DNA of 64,000 nucleotides, from NCBI GenBank assembly GCA_022264855.1, contig JABYQU010000041.1, forward strand, positions 62,001-126,000, read 5' to 3'. The position numbers and the translations under genes are program-made. Below are positions 1 to 14,454 of this stretch, piece by piece; positions within the stretch are counted from its first letter, which is position 1, and every line of letters starts with the position of its first letter. Source of the DNA: Lenzites betulinus (lineage: Eukaryota > Basidiomycota > Agaricomycetes > Polyporales > Polyporaceae). Below the pieces are notes generated by a model. The model had not been told where the DNA came from and searched no databases. It saw only the letters and a program-made list of their open reading frames with translations.

Positions 1-443
1 GAAAAAGGACCCACAGGAGGGCTACAAGACACTCGTCGAGGGCACGCCTGTCTACATCCACCCCTCGTCTGCGCTCTTCAACCGCAACCCAGAGTGGTGC
101 ATCTACCACGAATTGATCCTGACGACGCGCGAGTACTGCCACAACGTGACCGCGATCGAGCCCAAGTGGCTCGTCGAGGTCGCGCCGCAATTCTTCAAGG
201 TCGCAGACGCGAACAAGATCAGTAAGCGCAAGCGGCAGGAGAAGATCGAGCCGCTTTTCAACAAGGTACGTGTGCCGCTGCCCGCAGCCGCAATGCAGGC
301 GCTGACGATCTGCTGCAGTACGAGAAGCCAGACGAGTGGCGGCTGTCGAAGGTCAAGCGGAGTGCACGTTCGGTACGTAGGCTTGTTATCTCGATCTGTT
401 GCGGTGTCGCTCATGCCTGTCGCAGAGTCAAACGTTTGGTTGA
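1..443 (+). CDS. PRP22: DEAH-box splicing helicase Prp22/DHX8, C-terminal end (partial)
   Basis: Only the last three exons are in the window (2-265, 319-372, 426-443); the gene continues to the left. The product is the ATP-dependent RNA helicase that releases spliced mRNA from the spliceosome. The visible part is the OB-fold/C-terminal region after the helicase core: it contains [20 protein letters not shown], then [20 protein letters not shown], then a PQFFKVAD segment, all close to the human DHX8 and yeast Prp22 tail. Both introns are 53 nt with GT-AG ends. The second intron is inferred because reading through gta at 373 gives a long unrelated tail, while splicing gives a short end (SSQTFG, stop) fitting the family. 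Assignment to Prp22 rather than another DEAH helicase rests on the tail similarity and is strong; the last exon is less certain. Confidence 0.88.
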
Positions 444-865
444 TAAGCACCTCTGGGCGTGTTCGGGTCATGGACGTTCTGTACTTGTATATCGCTGTAA
501 TCACGCTTTTCTGCTACAATGTCTGTTGCACAACCAAATGTGTGGGTACAGTGTACATAACTTCCGCATAACATCCTCCGAAGACGCGTGCTGTCATACA
601 GTACGTATTGCATCCCCTGGAGAGTCAGGACGACTACTGTTTCCTTCTACGAAGCTGATGTCGCGGGCTACGCTTGCCCCGAAGGGTCATGCGGCCAAGA
701 GGTGGAACCAAGAGGGGCATCGAGATAGGGCGGTGAGCGATACATGTGGGTTGACCGTGCGCCGGCTGCGAAAATTGCATGAGCATGTTTGCCAGCTCTG
801 GGAGCGCGGGGTCACCTACAAGGGACAGCCGGCTCGCGTGCCGTGCGACGCGCTGGACCCTGAGC
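444..865. other. Convergent 3' intergenic region
   Basis: Lies between two genes that end towards each other. I see no conserved coding frame, RNA gene or repeat; it should hold both 3' UTRs. Confidence 0.5.
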
Positions 866-1463
866 CTAACCGACAAACCTGAACGCGTCGGCCGTAATGT
901 AGTACTTTGCGACCTCCCCGGACTTCGTAGGGGGCGCGTTCGGGTCCGGGGCGAGCACGAACGTCTGCGAGAACACGCGCGGGTGCCCGTGGACGACGTT
1001 CCGTGGTGTTTTCGGGGGGTTCCCCGCGGGGCCCTTCCCGTGAATGACAGTGCCGGACGCGGTGACGAGCAGCGAAGGCGGCTGGCTTCCTGCACGAAGG
1101 GGTGGGGTGTCAGACGAAGGCGAGCGTAATGGATCGGGTGGGAGGCGGGTGACGCACCGGGGATGGGGTGGCAGTCGAAGGACTGAACCTCGTGCTTGGT
1201 AACGGGGATGCCGCTCACGAGCTCGCGCACGCCCTCGACACCCTCGAAGGGCCGGCCATTCCAGGTCAGAGCGGAGTTTGGCCGGTAGAAGTTTGGGAGG
1301 TCGCTGATGCGCGTGGGGGAGTCGTAGGTTGTATAGTACAGGCGCGTGAAGTTCTCGGCTGCCCGGGTGGCAATGACGATGCTGGGTAAGGTTAGGCTAC
1401 TGCTCCGGTGTGCAGACAGGGAGCACACGCTTACTCGTTTGTTGTCAGCGTACTCGTACTCAT
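866..1463 (-). CDS. NTF2-related mRNA export factor (NXT1/p15-like)
   Basis: Three exons (1463-1435, 1381-1158, 1089-866) give 158 residues, the normal size for a single NTF2-like domain. The start ATG lies in a 29-nt first exon (MSTSTLTTN) whose splice joins to DIVIATRAAENFTRLYYTTY, typical of the first helix of p15/NXT proteins; SALTWNGRPFEGVEGVREL and a C-terminal VLAPDPNAPPTKSGEVAKYY complete the fold. In animals and fungi such proteins pair with the NTF2-like domain of the mRNA exporter TAP/NXF1 (Mex67) at nuclear pores. The match to p15 type rather than NTF2 itself or Mtr2 is by sequence flavour only. The promoter is to the right of 1463; the gene is convergent with the helicase. Confidence 0.88.
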
Positions 1464-2194
1464 GTTTAGGTCGTGTGCACGCGCCGGCGGAGGGAACATC
1501 AGAGTCCGGTGATAAGTAGGACGGAGCCGAGCAAGCAAGTGTGGCCGATGCAAGCTAGTGGCAACTGAGAGTGGTTAACTCCGCTGTATGACACGCTGCT
1601 GAATTGTTAGACAGTATCAGACAAAGAGACAGCTGGTCACTTTACGTATCAGTGCTCTCAATTGAATACTGGAGACCAACGCGGCGGGGGTGTGGTAGTC
1701 GTACACGAGGCGATGGTCGTTTGAGGCCAAGGACGTGAACTTACCCAGGCGCGCCGGCGTTCAGTAGACACCGGCCTTACCGGGCCGCGTGGGGTCAATA
1801 CAATAGACGCTCGCGTGTAGCACACTCAGTCAGTTTGGCGGCCGGCTCGAAGAGTGGGTTGGACGAGAAGGACTTCTAGTGGAATCATTTGCTTCTGGTG
1901 CAAAGCTAGGCACTTGGCGGAGGTGTGCGTCATAGAAATGCATTTGCCCAGCGGATTGTATGCCCTCTCTGCCGAAGTGCCGAACACAGTACTCCCACCA
2001 GGACTCGACTCGTCAACCAGACTACGCGCAAGATGCAGCAGAAGATACAAATATAATTTTATGGAAGCATTAGGCTGCCAGAGATACTAAGTATACAACG
2101 CGTTATCTCTACAACGACCCAATCCGCCGGTCGTACATTTTTAATACAGCGATAAAGTACCCATTAACGATTGATATCGGCGCCGCATTCCCGC
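1464..2194. other. Intergenic, promoter of the NTF2-like gene
   Basis: About 730 bp upstream of the export-factor gene and downstream of the oxygenase gene. Only short open frames without family features or codon bias are seen; no repeat or RNA gene recognised. Confidence 0.45.
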
Positions 2195-3655
2195 CTACGC
2201 CGCAGCGGCGACTGTACCAGTGACGACCTGATGTTCGGTGCCCTTTGCCTCGTACCATGTCTCGGGACCCTGCAGAGAACACAGCCAACATGTCAGGGGC
2301 GTGGGTCGAAAGAATGTGCCAGCGCCGCGCTCACCCTTCGGTTTCTCAGCCTCAGCTTCCGTATGCGCCGTGCCGTCCACTCTCCGGCAGTCGCGCCGCT
2401 GTTGTACTCCTCCTTCGGGTTCTGCGCGACGGCGTCTGCGATCATCCGACTCTGCTCCGTGAGCGGGCGGAGCACGACATCGTTCTGGGGACGTGTGAAG
2501 AACGCGACAGAGTACCGCTCGTAGCGCGATTGGCGGCCGGGCGGGGGCCTTAGTGGACGGGAGGGGGAGGGGAAGATGTCAGCAGTCCGCCACGCTCGCT
2601 ATGCCGTATTTGCCAGGCACTCACATCAGCCGATGCAGGTTGGAGCGCAGCACTCCCCCGCTGAAGATCGCCAGTGCGTCTCCGACGTTGCAGATCGCGT
2701 GCCCCGGGAGCGGCTGGGGAGGCCAGGGTCAGCTCCAGCCAAGGCACGACGCGGAATGGCCGCCCGAGTATTTGCTTACTTTGACATACTGCCACTCCTG
2801 GGAGCCGGGCGGGAGCACTTGCAGACCGCCTAGGCGGTTATGGAGGAAGGTCTGCCAAAAACGGTAAGCGAAAGAGCGAAGGAGGTAAATCCCCCGATAG
2901 GCGACAGCGGAAGACGCACGAGTGTGCCGAAGTCGGTGTGGGCGCCGATGCCCGCGGTGCTCTGGTTCGGCGGGGTTTTGACGACGCGCGCCTCGCTCCC
3001 GGAGGGCGCACCTATCGCGTGCAGTTGCGCGATCGCGCCCTGGGGCAGGCCGAGGATCCGCTCGAAGATGGCGATGAGGGTGTTGTTCACCTCCACCGAC
3101 TTGCGCACGAAGGGTGTCACTACCCGGTCCATGCGCGCGTTCACGGTGGAGGGGTAGGTACGGTATGTGGGGTGCGGCCATGTAATCGCGTCGTCCTGGG
3201 CGATGTTGAGGAACTCGACGGTGTCCCTGGTGCCATTGAGATCTGTGGCAATGGTGCCACGGGCCTTGTATCTGAGAAGTGGGTTCAGCACCATGATCGT
3301 CATAGTGGCCATCGGTGAGGAGCCTACCCAAAGGAGTCGCCGTTATCGCCTTGTTCGTACTTCATTTTCTCCGAGAGCGGGAGAGCTAGTGTCTCGGCAC
3401 CGAGGTCGAACATCGCGTCAACCTCCCACTCGACACCGTGATTACGGAGGCTACGACATGCGTTAGCACATGGATGTAATGAGCCTCCATGGCGGTGGCG
3501 TGCACTTACTACCAGAAGCCAAGGTGTGTTGCGGCATGCCAAAGCTTGGAGATCTCGTGCTCGTCCCCGGCAACGAGAAGCTCGTAGTCGACTACGAGGA
3601 GCGGATGGGTAGGGACGTCGGAGGGGAAAGTCGGGAAGGTGGTAAGGCCAGGCAT
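2195..3655 (-). CDS. 2-oxoglutarate/Fe(II)-dependent dioxygenase, isopenicillin N synthase-like
   Basis: Seven exons (3655-3510, 3450-3328, 3271-2920, 2851-2780, 2713-2625, 2548-2335, 2269-2195) give 356 residues. An N-terminal DIOX_N domain (PLLVVDYELL, then GFWYLRNHGVE) is followed by the jelly-roll core. The iron triad is visible: HTDFGTL near residue 201 supplies His and Asp, SNLHRL near 257 the second His, and RYSVAFF near 273 the RxS that binds 2-oxoglutarate. The C-terminal part (RLRNRRGPETWYEAKGTEH) matches fungal members annotated as clavaminate synthase-like or thymine-dioxygenase-like. All catalytic residues are kept, so an active cytosolic hydroxylase or desaturase is expected. 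The substrate cannot be read from sequence, and there is no neighbouring biosynthetic cluster. Confidence 0.9.
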
Positions 3656-5392
3656 TCTGTTCGATGCGGATCCGGGGCTTGGGCTGTCCTGCCGAGTCTG
3701 CGCAGGCTTTTATCTTGCCCGCCCACATCGCAGTGCTCTGCTGGCTGCATCCCAGCCCCAACCAGGCCACAGGAAGGCTAGCCGGATACAGGACGCGCTC
3801 GCGGGCGCGTGCGCTTCCTGCGTGCCATTACATGCCGTGATCCATCGGGCGGGGCCAGCAGCGGAGCCACCTGGCTGTCTTCCCTGCCAGTGCCTGGGCT
3901 ATGGAGAGATCACATCGGCCAGAGGCAGCGTTCGCAGTAGGCGCTCTGTCAGCTCGGAAGCGGGTCTTTCGGCCTGCGCGCGCCCCACACACCGACCATG
4001 GGTCGCCCGGTGGCTGGGTACAGGCCGCAGGTGACCGGTGACGGATGCGCTCGCGTCGTGCCCGAGGCCGGCGCCCGGAGGCCGGGGTTCTTGACGCTTC
4101 CTAGGACGACACGTAAGGGGCATCGTGATCGGATCGCGGCGGTTGTGTGGGCGTACAGGGCACCAACAAAGCAAGCAGGATGCATGACGACGCAGCGCGC
4201 GCAGGGCCTGACGCTTGCTCCCGTATGGCAGGCAGAAGACGAGTAGCAGGTCACTACTCCCGAGATGTAATGTCGCGCCACGATCAGCGCCGTTGTCTGC
4301 GGGGGGTGTCTGCACCCGCTGGTGGAGGCTAGTCCGAGCAGGGGGAGTCCGGTCCGTGGTTGTGTTGATCACCGCATAAGGCTTGAATGCTGAACGCCTG
4401 ACGAGTAGGTGACCGGAATACATCGGATATGTTGGGGGCGGCTGACGTCAAGCGTCGATTGTGGCCGGCGTACCAAGCGGAATCCATCCGATCCTTACGC
4501 GCAGATAGTAGCCGGCAGTTGAGCGGGCGTCCCCAAAGGGCCACATGAGCGAGGACTTTAGCTGATCGGGGGTTGTTGATCCCTAATAGCGAGCGCACAT
4601 CGCGAAGGAGGCGGAACGTGGGCAGTGCCGCTCTGCGCATTGCTCGAACGGGCATTGCGTTCAGGCCTCGGAAGACGCCTCGTGCCAGGTGATGTAGACG
4701 GGGGGAATTGCGGAGCGTGTCCTGGCCAGCCACGTCGTGGCTGGCCGGTCATTGGTCAGAAATGCCCGGAGAGGATCCTCGACCGGCGCGGGGAGGGGAG
4801 GGCCGCCATGCGGCGCACGGCGGACGGTGCGGGTTCCTGGAGAAGGTCGCGGGAGATCTGTGGGCGGGAGGATTTCTCGGAGACTGGTCGTGCGCAGCAG
4901 GCAGGGAACGAATGGACGCGTTGGTAGCAGAAGATCTTCCGTCGGCGCAGGATGAACCGTGTGCGGGGGCAGTTGACGGAGTCGTTGGTCAGCCTTAACG
5001 TGTGCATGACTCCAGGATCCTAGACGATCCCGAACCACGTCCTCCTCAGCTCCTGCAACGAACTTTCCAGAGTCGAGCGCAAACTCACCTTGCACCTCGC
5101 GGCGCGCGTTCTCGCCGTGTCCAGCGCACTTTCGAACGACGCGCAGACGCTGTCCATGTTGTCGGAGAGCAACGCAGGTCTGTCTGCGCGGACCGTGGTG
5201 TGTTGAAGAATGGATGGCGCGTGATCGGGGACGGTCGCGCCGCGTGGGTGGCGGCAATAGTGGCAGGCGCGCGACCGCGGCCGTCACCGCGATGGACGGC
5301 AGCAGCGCAGCGTCCATCTCTTCCTCTACACCATCCATCACACTCTGGCTGCATCTCAGGCATAGTATCACGGTGCACAGCACACGCCCTGC
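3656..5392. other. Long intergenic region; one doubtful short frame on the minus strand
   Basis: This 1.7-kb stretch separates the oxygenase start from the glycosyltransferase start. I see no complete gene. On the minus strand 5157-5020 there is a 45-codon frame beginning at an ATG with helix-like composition (MDSVCASFESALDTARTR) and ending TWFGIV; it could be the first exon of an unrecognised gene divergent from the glycosyltransferase, or nothing. Other open frames look like chance readings of GC-rich DNA. Confidence 0.35.
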
Positions 5393-7774
5393 ATGCCACC
5401 TAAAGGCCCTCTCCCCGACATTCTTGTTTCTGGTCGGCCGACTGGCAGGTCCGAGGGATACCGCATCCTTACCCCGCGCACCCCGCACTCGCGCGCCGGA
5501 CGTGCTGAAGAGGGATTCACTGAAGTCGAGCTCCAAGAGTATCAAGATGATGAGGCGAATGCGTACCGCACGGACTCACAGCAACAGTCTCAACCACTAC
5601 TCACTGCTAGTGTCTCCCGGGGCCGCGCTCCAGGCTACAGAAGCCGGGGGGACGATGAGGCCAGGACGGGCGGGTCCAAAAGTTTCTTAAAAAAGCTACC
5701 ACTGTTGGGTGGGTCTGTACTAGCGGTCGTCGTACTGGTATTGTTCGTCATCTCTGTGAATCGCCCCGGGGCTCTCGAGGCAGCCTTTCTGCAAGCCCCC
5801 GAAGTGTTCTTTCAGACGGATGAGCCATACGTCCAAGACGGCGCCCACACAGCACGTCCCATTTACACCCCGTCACCAATGCCTCTCCCCTCTCCATCCA
5901 TAGTGGAAACAAGACCTCCCCCAGACCTCCTTATCTCCTATGAAAATTACACCAGCTTTCCCCTCACCGGAGCCCAGTACCGACACGAGTGTGCAAAACT
6001 CATGAGCGGCTTCATGCACCACGGAGCGTACTGGGACGTTCCGCCCATGGGCGCCAACGACGTTGTACACCACGACGACGTAACAAACTACCATATGCAC
6101 GAAGGACAGCCCACAAGGGTGTGTACGAGCACCGTCACCTACTTGCTCGACGGTCATGTCGGTCTCATGGCCGACCTTGCACTAATGGCCCAAGCTGCCG
6201 CCCATGCACGCGAGGTAAGTGCTTCATATCGGGGTAGCCTCACCGGTTCACACAGTAGGTACGACTCACCGCTGCGCAGCACAACCGCACATTTTTCGTG
6301 GATGACACGCATTGGAACCGTGGAAAGTAAGCTTACTAAAGTTGCACGCGCGGAGAACGGCGAACGGCTTCCCTCACACGTTTTGTAGGTGGACAGATCA
6401 TTTCCAGCCTGTTGAGGGCCGTGAGCTTGGACCGGAACCTGGATGCCTACCGCCACCTCGGGAAGGTACGCACCAAGATTCACGCACCGTAGTATTACTG
6501 TTTCGGTTTAACATAGCATCTCCGCATTTCCTGCAGAGCTTGTGGCCTGCCCGAGGACAGCGAGGTGCGCGCTCTGGTACCGCTAGTACTTCTCTGGCTG
6601 ATTCGCGCTACAGACATTGGGTGGGGTTCCTCCGAGGCTCGGGCCCGCATGAGACGCTGAATCTATTCGGTTCTTCCTTCTAGGTTATAAGCTCTCGCAC
6701 TGCCAAATACCACATGGGCCATTCGTTTTCCGAAGAATACGAGGACCCGTGCGTACAGACGCTCATATGCAGTACATGCTCGGCTTCTTACTTCTCTGCC
6801 GCGTGTTTCTGGCCATCGATACGCTTACAGGTTCGGGCATAACATACAACGACTGCGGCCGATATACGAACGTGCCTTGAAATCTTTCGAAGAGGTCATC
6901 CGGCCGAATGCCCACATGGCCGCACTCATACGGAGCGCCCGAGCGGAGCTCACAGAGCTTCTCTCCATCCCCCCTCTGGCCGTCGATGAACCCACCAACG
7001 ATAGTGCTGGTTCCCAGCATAAAGAAACAAATGCCCAGCAGATGTACATCGGAGCACACATCCGCAAGGGCGACCGCGTCCCGGGCGGGTACATGTTCTA
7101 CCCAGACAAACAGGTCCCGCTCGACAACTACGTCACGGGCGTGCGCTCGACATGGGACAGGCTGTACGGCTCCACCAACGCGTCCACGTCACAGCCCGCG
7201 ACGCCAAGTCCCCCTCGTTCCCCCGACGTGTCCTCGGGGCGACCCGACCACTACCCGGCACCGCCGATAACGTGGCTCGCGTCGGACTCGCCCGCCGCAG
7301 CGCGCGAGTTCGTTGCCGCATTTCCGCCCGCGACGGCGGTGTTCTCCCTTGAACACAACACGGACCCGGCGCTGCGCGCGCTCGCGCCGAAGCACGACTA
7401 CGTGCAGGCGCAGTTCGACGACGAGCCGGCCGAGGAGCGCGTGCGGCTCACTCGGGGCATGATTGTGGACTTTGCGATGTTGAGCGGGATGTGGGCGTGG
7501 CCCGGGGAGGTCCTCCCTGCCGCGGTCGTTTGTGGGATAGGGTGAGGATCGCTACTGCTTCTTGCAATGGACGTCTACTTACTAATGTGTGCTCTATCAT
7601 AGCTCGAACGTGTGTAGATCGGCCGCACTTGGCTTTGGATTTGACCGTGCGTTCGGGTTCGACGACGATGGGGATTACACGTTGGGCGAAATCAACCGCG
7701 AACGACGACGATGGGTCGATGTGGATGTGGATGGCAAGATCGAGCCAGCTTGGGTGGCCTTTGAGTTCCACTGA
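5393..7774 (+). CDS. Type II membrane glycosyltransferase, fucosyltransferase-fold
   Basis: Eight exons (5393-6214, 6280-6326, 6389-6465, 6537-6564, 6614-6620, 6684-6748, 6831-7541, 7603-7774) give 642 residues. A basic, disordered cytosolic N-terminus of about 100 residues precedes one membrane anchor (LGGSVLAVVVLVLFVISV), then a lumenal domain: the Golgi/ER type II layout. The catalytic half has YIGAHIRKGDRVPGG, the donor-binding HxRRGDR-like loop of alpha-1,6 and protein O-fucosyltransferase folds (Lys in place of the second Arg), with ITWLASDSPAAAREF downstream. Exon 5 is only 7 nt, yet with it CPRTAR-HW-VISSRTAKYH reads continuously. Donor sugar and acceptor are not determined; classification to one GT family is uncertain. 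Confidence 0.8.
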
Positions 7775-8308
7775 GGGATGGAGGGTCTGCACGGACAATT
7801 TACGAGGAAATTATGGGACTTTGTGTATATGCTATCTAGTGTAGGGTCCTGGACGCTTTACGCATACTACGGCATTTCTTTTTGCTCGCTCATCTTCAGG
7901 TCGGCAAGTACGATCGCTCTCAATGTCATCCGCCGCACACTAGACGCCCATAAACTACTTGACCATGTGCTGGGAATCTCCTGCCGAAAGCGGACTCATG
8001 CCTATGGAGCCGCAGGTGTAGCAGCCTGAGTTGCACTACTCTCTCCTTGCCGTCCGTGTCTCCTTCTGCGAAAGCTGCTATTGTGATCTTGGGTGACTTG
8101 GGTTGGACTTCTACTATCTGAGGGGCCGATACGTGCACTGGATCCGCTACCGTTACTGGAGCATAATAGTATCCTTCGGCGTATGACCGCATCGAGGCAC
8201 ATTCGCTAGGCCCGCGTACACGCCGGACATACCAAACATCAGCTCTACGCGCTCTCTACGCTCCCACAAACTTCGTCGGGGTAGCCACAGCCTAACGGCT
8301 TCTTCACT
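7775..8308. other. Intergenic, promoter of AP-3 delta
   Basis: No gene called. A minus-strand frame from an ATG at 8192 down to 7926 (88 codons, starting MRSYAEGYYYAPV) has fairly natural composition but no recognisable domain. Confidence 0.35.
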
Positions 8309-11300
8309 ATGTGGGAACGCACGCTTCAAGACCTCATACGCGGCTTGCGCGCAAACAAGAAGGACGAGAGCAGGTTCATCGCCCAGGCCGTCGATGAGAT
8401 TCGCACAGAGATCAAGAGCAAGGACATGGAAATCAAGGCTGCTGCCGTTCTCAAGCTCACATATGTACGTGCTTGCAGTTGGGTCTCTGCGCAGCGCGTG
8501 GAGCGCACACCGAGCCGCGCCCGATTGACCTACCTGCGCAGCTGCACATGCTGGGGTACGACATGTCCTGGGCATCGTTCAATGTGATCGAAGTAATGTC
8601 TGCCCCGCGTATACACCTCAAGACGATTGGATACCTTGCTGCCACGCTATCGTTTCAGCAGGACACGGACGTGCTCATGCTCACAACCAATCTTCTCAAG
8701 AAGGTATGGACCTCCCTTGGACACACTTCTACGCGCGGGCACTCACATTTAAATGTAGGATATGGGCTCGAAACCCGAAGATGTCGCTGTTGCGCTCAAC
8801 GGGCTATCTCACATCGTCACCCCCGAGCTTGCGCGGGACCTCTCACCTGAATTGATCGCGATGCTGAATCATTCGCGGCCGCATATACGCAAGCGCGCGG
8901 TCCTGGCACTCTACAAGGCTATAATCAGGTACCCCGAAGTCCTCCCACAGTGTATGACGCGGTTACGAGAAAAGCTAGATGACACGGATGACGGTACATA
9001 ACCTTTCGTGTGACTTCGCTTGTGTCATACAGTGCTGATGTCCCCCAAGGTGTTGTTGCAGCCACGGTGAACGTCCTGTGCGAGCTGGCGCATCGGAATC
9101 CGAGAGACTACTTACCTTTGGCTCCTCAACTGTTTCATCTGTTGACCACGTCTTCGAACAATTGGATGCTCATCAAAATCATCAAACTTGTGAGGCACGC
9201 TACGCTCCTGGGAGGACGTGTTTGAGCCTAATGCATCCCACAGTTTGGGACTCTGACGCCATACGAGCCCCGGCTGGTAAAGAAGCTGCAACCACCTATC
9301 ACAGACCTGATATCCACCACCTCAGCGATCTCATTGCTGTATGAGTGTGTCCGGACATGCATCATTGGAGGCATGCTCCAAGGCCATTCCGGGAGCCAGC
9401 TTGCTCGGACATGTGTCACAAAGTTGGCGGGGTTCCTTCAAGACCGGGACCAGAACTGTAAGCTTCGGTGCCGTTGTATCTCTTTCCGGGGCCGGTAGAT
9501 GACCGGACTTCCAGTGAAGTACATCGCGCTCCTGGCATTGGTCAAGATCGTGCCTACGCATCCCGAGCTCGTGGCCGAGTACCAGGATATGATCCTCTCT
9601 AGCGTCAACGACGAAGACATTAGTATTCGCATGCGCGCGCTCGACCTCGTTTCCGCAATGGTCTGTTCCCTATTTCGCTCGCATTGCAACCGCACTTACA
9701 CGCCGCGCTAGGTCAGCCGACACAACCTTCAACCGATCGTGCAGCAGCTTCTCTCGCACCTCGTGAAAGTCGAGTCATCGGCTCTTCCCTCAGCGTCGGC
9801 AGTATTGTCGCAGTTCGCAGGTTCCCCGCCTCCACCCGTGACGCAACCCGGCGTCTCACCCGCGCAGTCTCCTGCTTACAGGCTAACTCTCGCCCAGCGT
9901 ATCCTGACTCTCGGCGCCCAAGACGTCTACGAAAATGTGACGGACTTCGAATGGTACATTTCTGTGCTCGTCGACCTCGCGTACGTCGCGCGCGTGAACG
10001 TCGGCTCCGAGATCCGCACACAGCTCGTCGACATCGCCGGGCGCGTGCGCGGCGCACGGCGGTACGCCGTGCAGTACATGGTGAAGCTTCTTACCGATGA
10101 CGGGTTCCTGCACAACGCGTCCGACGAGGGCGGCTGCCCGGAAGTGCTCTGGGCGGCTGCATACATCTGCGGCGAATACTGCAGGTGAGCGCTCCGTCGT
10201 GAAGCGTCCGTGCTGCGTCGGTCAATTGCTGAACGCACCAGCGAGCTCGTCGAGCCGCAGAAGCTCCTGTCGCACCTACTCCACCCGGGGATCACTGCCC
10301 TACCGCCCGACATCGTCGCCGTGTATTTGCAGGCGTCAATAAAGGTCTTCGGGTCTTGGGCTGCTGAGCTCGCCGAGCGCTGGGACGATGATGACCTGCC
10401 CAGGGTCCAGGGCGCGGTGGGCGATGTCCTCGACTGTCTGCCGAGCTTCGCGGCCCAACCGGACATCGAAGTGCAGGAGCGGGTACGTGGTGATTCGCCT
10501 GGCGCTTGCGCGCGCCTCCCAAGACGGTAATACTCACGCGCGTCCCGCCGGTGTTTCTCTTCCATACAGGCCGCGGAGGCGCTCCAGCTTTTCGCATTCG
10601 TCCGTGCTGACCTGGCGGCGCATAAGCCGAAGCCGCGCGCGATTTCCCTCTATGGCGATGCGGGCGGGAGCGGTTTTGACGAGCCCGCGACCGCGGAGCC
10701 GCGCTTCCCGAAGAGCCTGTTCCTCCTCAAGCCGCTATTCAGTGCGCATCCGCTCAATGCCGTGGCGCACTCGGCACAAGAAAGTGTGCCGGTTCCGGAC
10801 GGCCTCGACCTCGACGCCTGGATCGTGCCATGGCAGGAAGAGGCCGCGCCCGCGACCGAGCTTGATGATGGCGTAGAGGGCAAGAAGGTGAAGAGGAGCA
10901 AGAAGAAGGACCGCGATACAGGGAAGCCGAAGCGCAAGGGCAAGGGCAAGGCTACTCACGACGACGCCGACTTCGACGAGGACGGGGCGCGCAGCGGGTC
11001 ACCATCGCTGGCGGCTGAGACAGCGGAGGAGCGCGCCGAGCGCGAGCGCGTGAGTGCCCCTCGTTCCCTGTGGCGCATGTGCGTGCCTCTAACTGAGCGT
11101 GTGCTGATGACCGGGACGGCCAATTCCCCTTCCTTCCCGACGCTGCCTATCGGTCTATACAGCGGAGACTGGACCGGCTCGAGCGCCTGCGGGACGACCC
11201 GTACTACCTCGTCGACGACCGGCCTTCATCGACGCGGACGCTAAGTTTGAACGCCGCAGACGTCGACGCCATCCCGGTGGTCAAGCTCGACGACCTGCCA

Positions 11301-11800
11301 CCGCTCACACAAGGTTAGCCTCGGCCCCGCTCTCCATGTCCCCTTATCCCCCCTCCTCTATCGCCGTGCCACTATCAGCATGAGGCACCGCGCTGACGCC
11401 TCCGGCTTCCCCCTCGTGAACAGCGACGATGCCGCGTCTCGCTGGCCTGCGAAGCTCGCCCGCCCCCGCCGCGCAGACGTTCGTCATCGACAGGACGGGC
11501 GAGATGCCCGAGGGCGCAGTGGCGCCGCCGCGCTCCGCGGGATCCCGCTCACCCGCGCCGTACGGGAACGGCAATGGACTCGCGGCAGCAGGCTCCAGTG
11601 GTGTTGGCAATGCAGCGTCGGCGGCGCCGCCACCATCGCGCTTCGCGCCGTATGACCTCGACGTAGACGAGCCACGGTCGGGGACGCCGCAGCCCATCAA
11701 GGTCACGCGCGCGAAGAAGAAGGGGACGAGCGGGGGCAAGAAGGAGAAGAAACAGAAACGGACAGCGGATGGCGGTGGTGCGCCCGTGCCCGCGTCGTGA
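8309..11800 (+). CDS. apl5: AP-3 adaptor complex, delta subunit
   Basis: Eleven exons (8309-8464, 8542-8703, 8759-8993, 9050-9189, 9244-9457, 9515-9660, 9712-10184, 10242-10482, 10570-11049, 11163-11313, 11424-11800) give 924 residues. The start MWERTLQDLIRGLRANK is diagnostic for the AP-3 delta trunk, followed by the HEAT-repeat adaptin region (AVLALYKAIIRYPEVLP, LTTSSNNWMLIKIIKL, GGMLQGHSG). After about residue 700 a Lys-rich hinge follows, ending in a low-complexity basic tail. AP-3 sorts cargo from Golgi/endosomes to the vacuole without passing late endosomes; delta is one of its two large subunits. The eighth-exon donor and the last acceptor (11423) were fixed by frame; the donor after 9660 (GTCTGT) is weak but required to continue SAMVSRHNLQPIVQ. 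The ear domain looks short compared with animal delta. Confidence 0.93.
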
Positions 11801-12208
11801 GCATTGTGAGGAGGCGCGGGCGGATGCTCGGATGTAGTAATGCTCCTGATGCAAATACACGTTTGTTTGATTACTGGTATGGTGCTGCGGGGAGACTATG
11901 GTATACATCGGTGGTAGTACTGCGGTGCCGTAACAAGAAGGGTGCGCTCAGACTGGGGATGGAGGGGCCGGGGGAGCGGGGACGGTAGTGGTGGGATACA
12001 TGCAGTCGCACAATTAGTAGCAGTGCATGGCTAGGTATGTGTATGGCGATGCCGGTGGATACGGAGAGAGCACGGGCGGGGATAGAGAGAGGCATCTGAG
12101 AGTGCGATGATCGTCCACGAGGGGCAGTAGCAAAAGACGAGTACGGATGAGGGTTATGCCGGATTGTTCGCTGCGCCGGGGATGGGGCGAGGGCTACGGC
12201 AGCAGTGT
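11801..12208. other. Convergent 3' intergenic region
   Basis: Between the ends of the AP-3 delta and kinase genes. GA/CT-skewed sequence, no supported gene. Confidence 0.45.
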
Positions 12209-14454
<2,246 letters not shown>

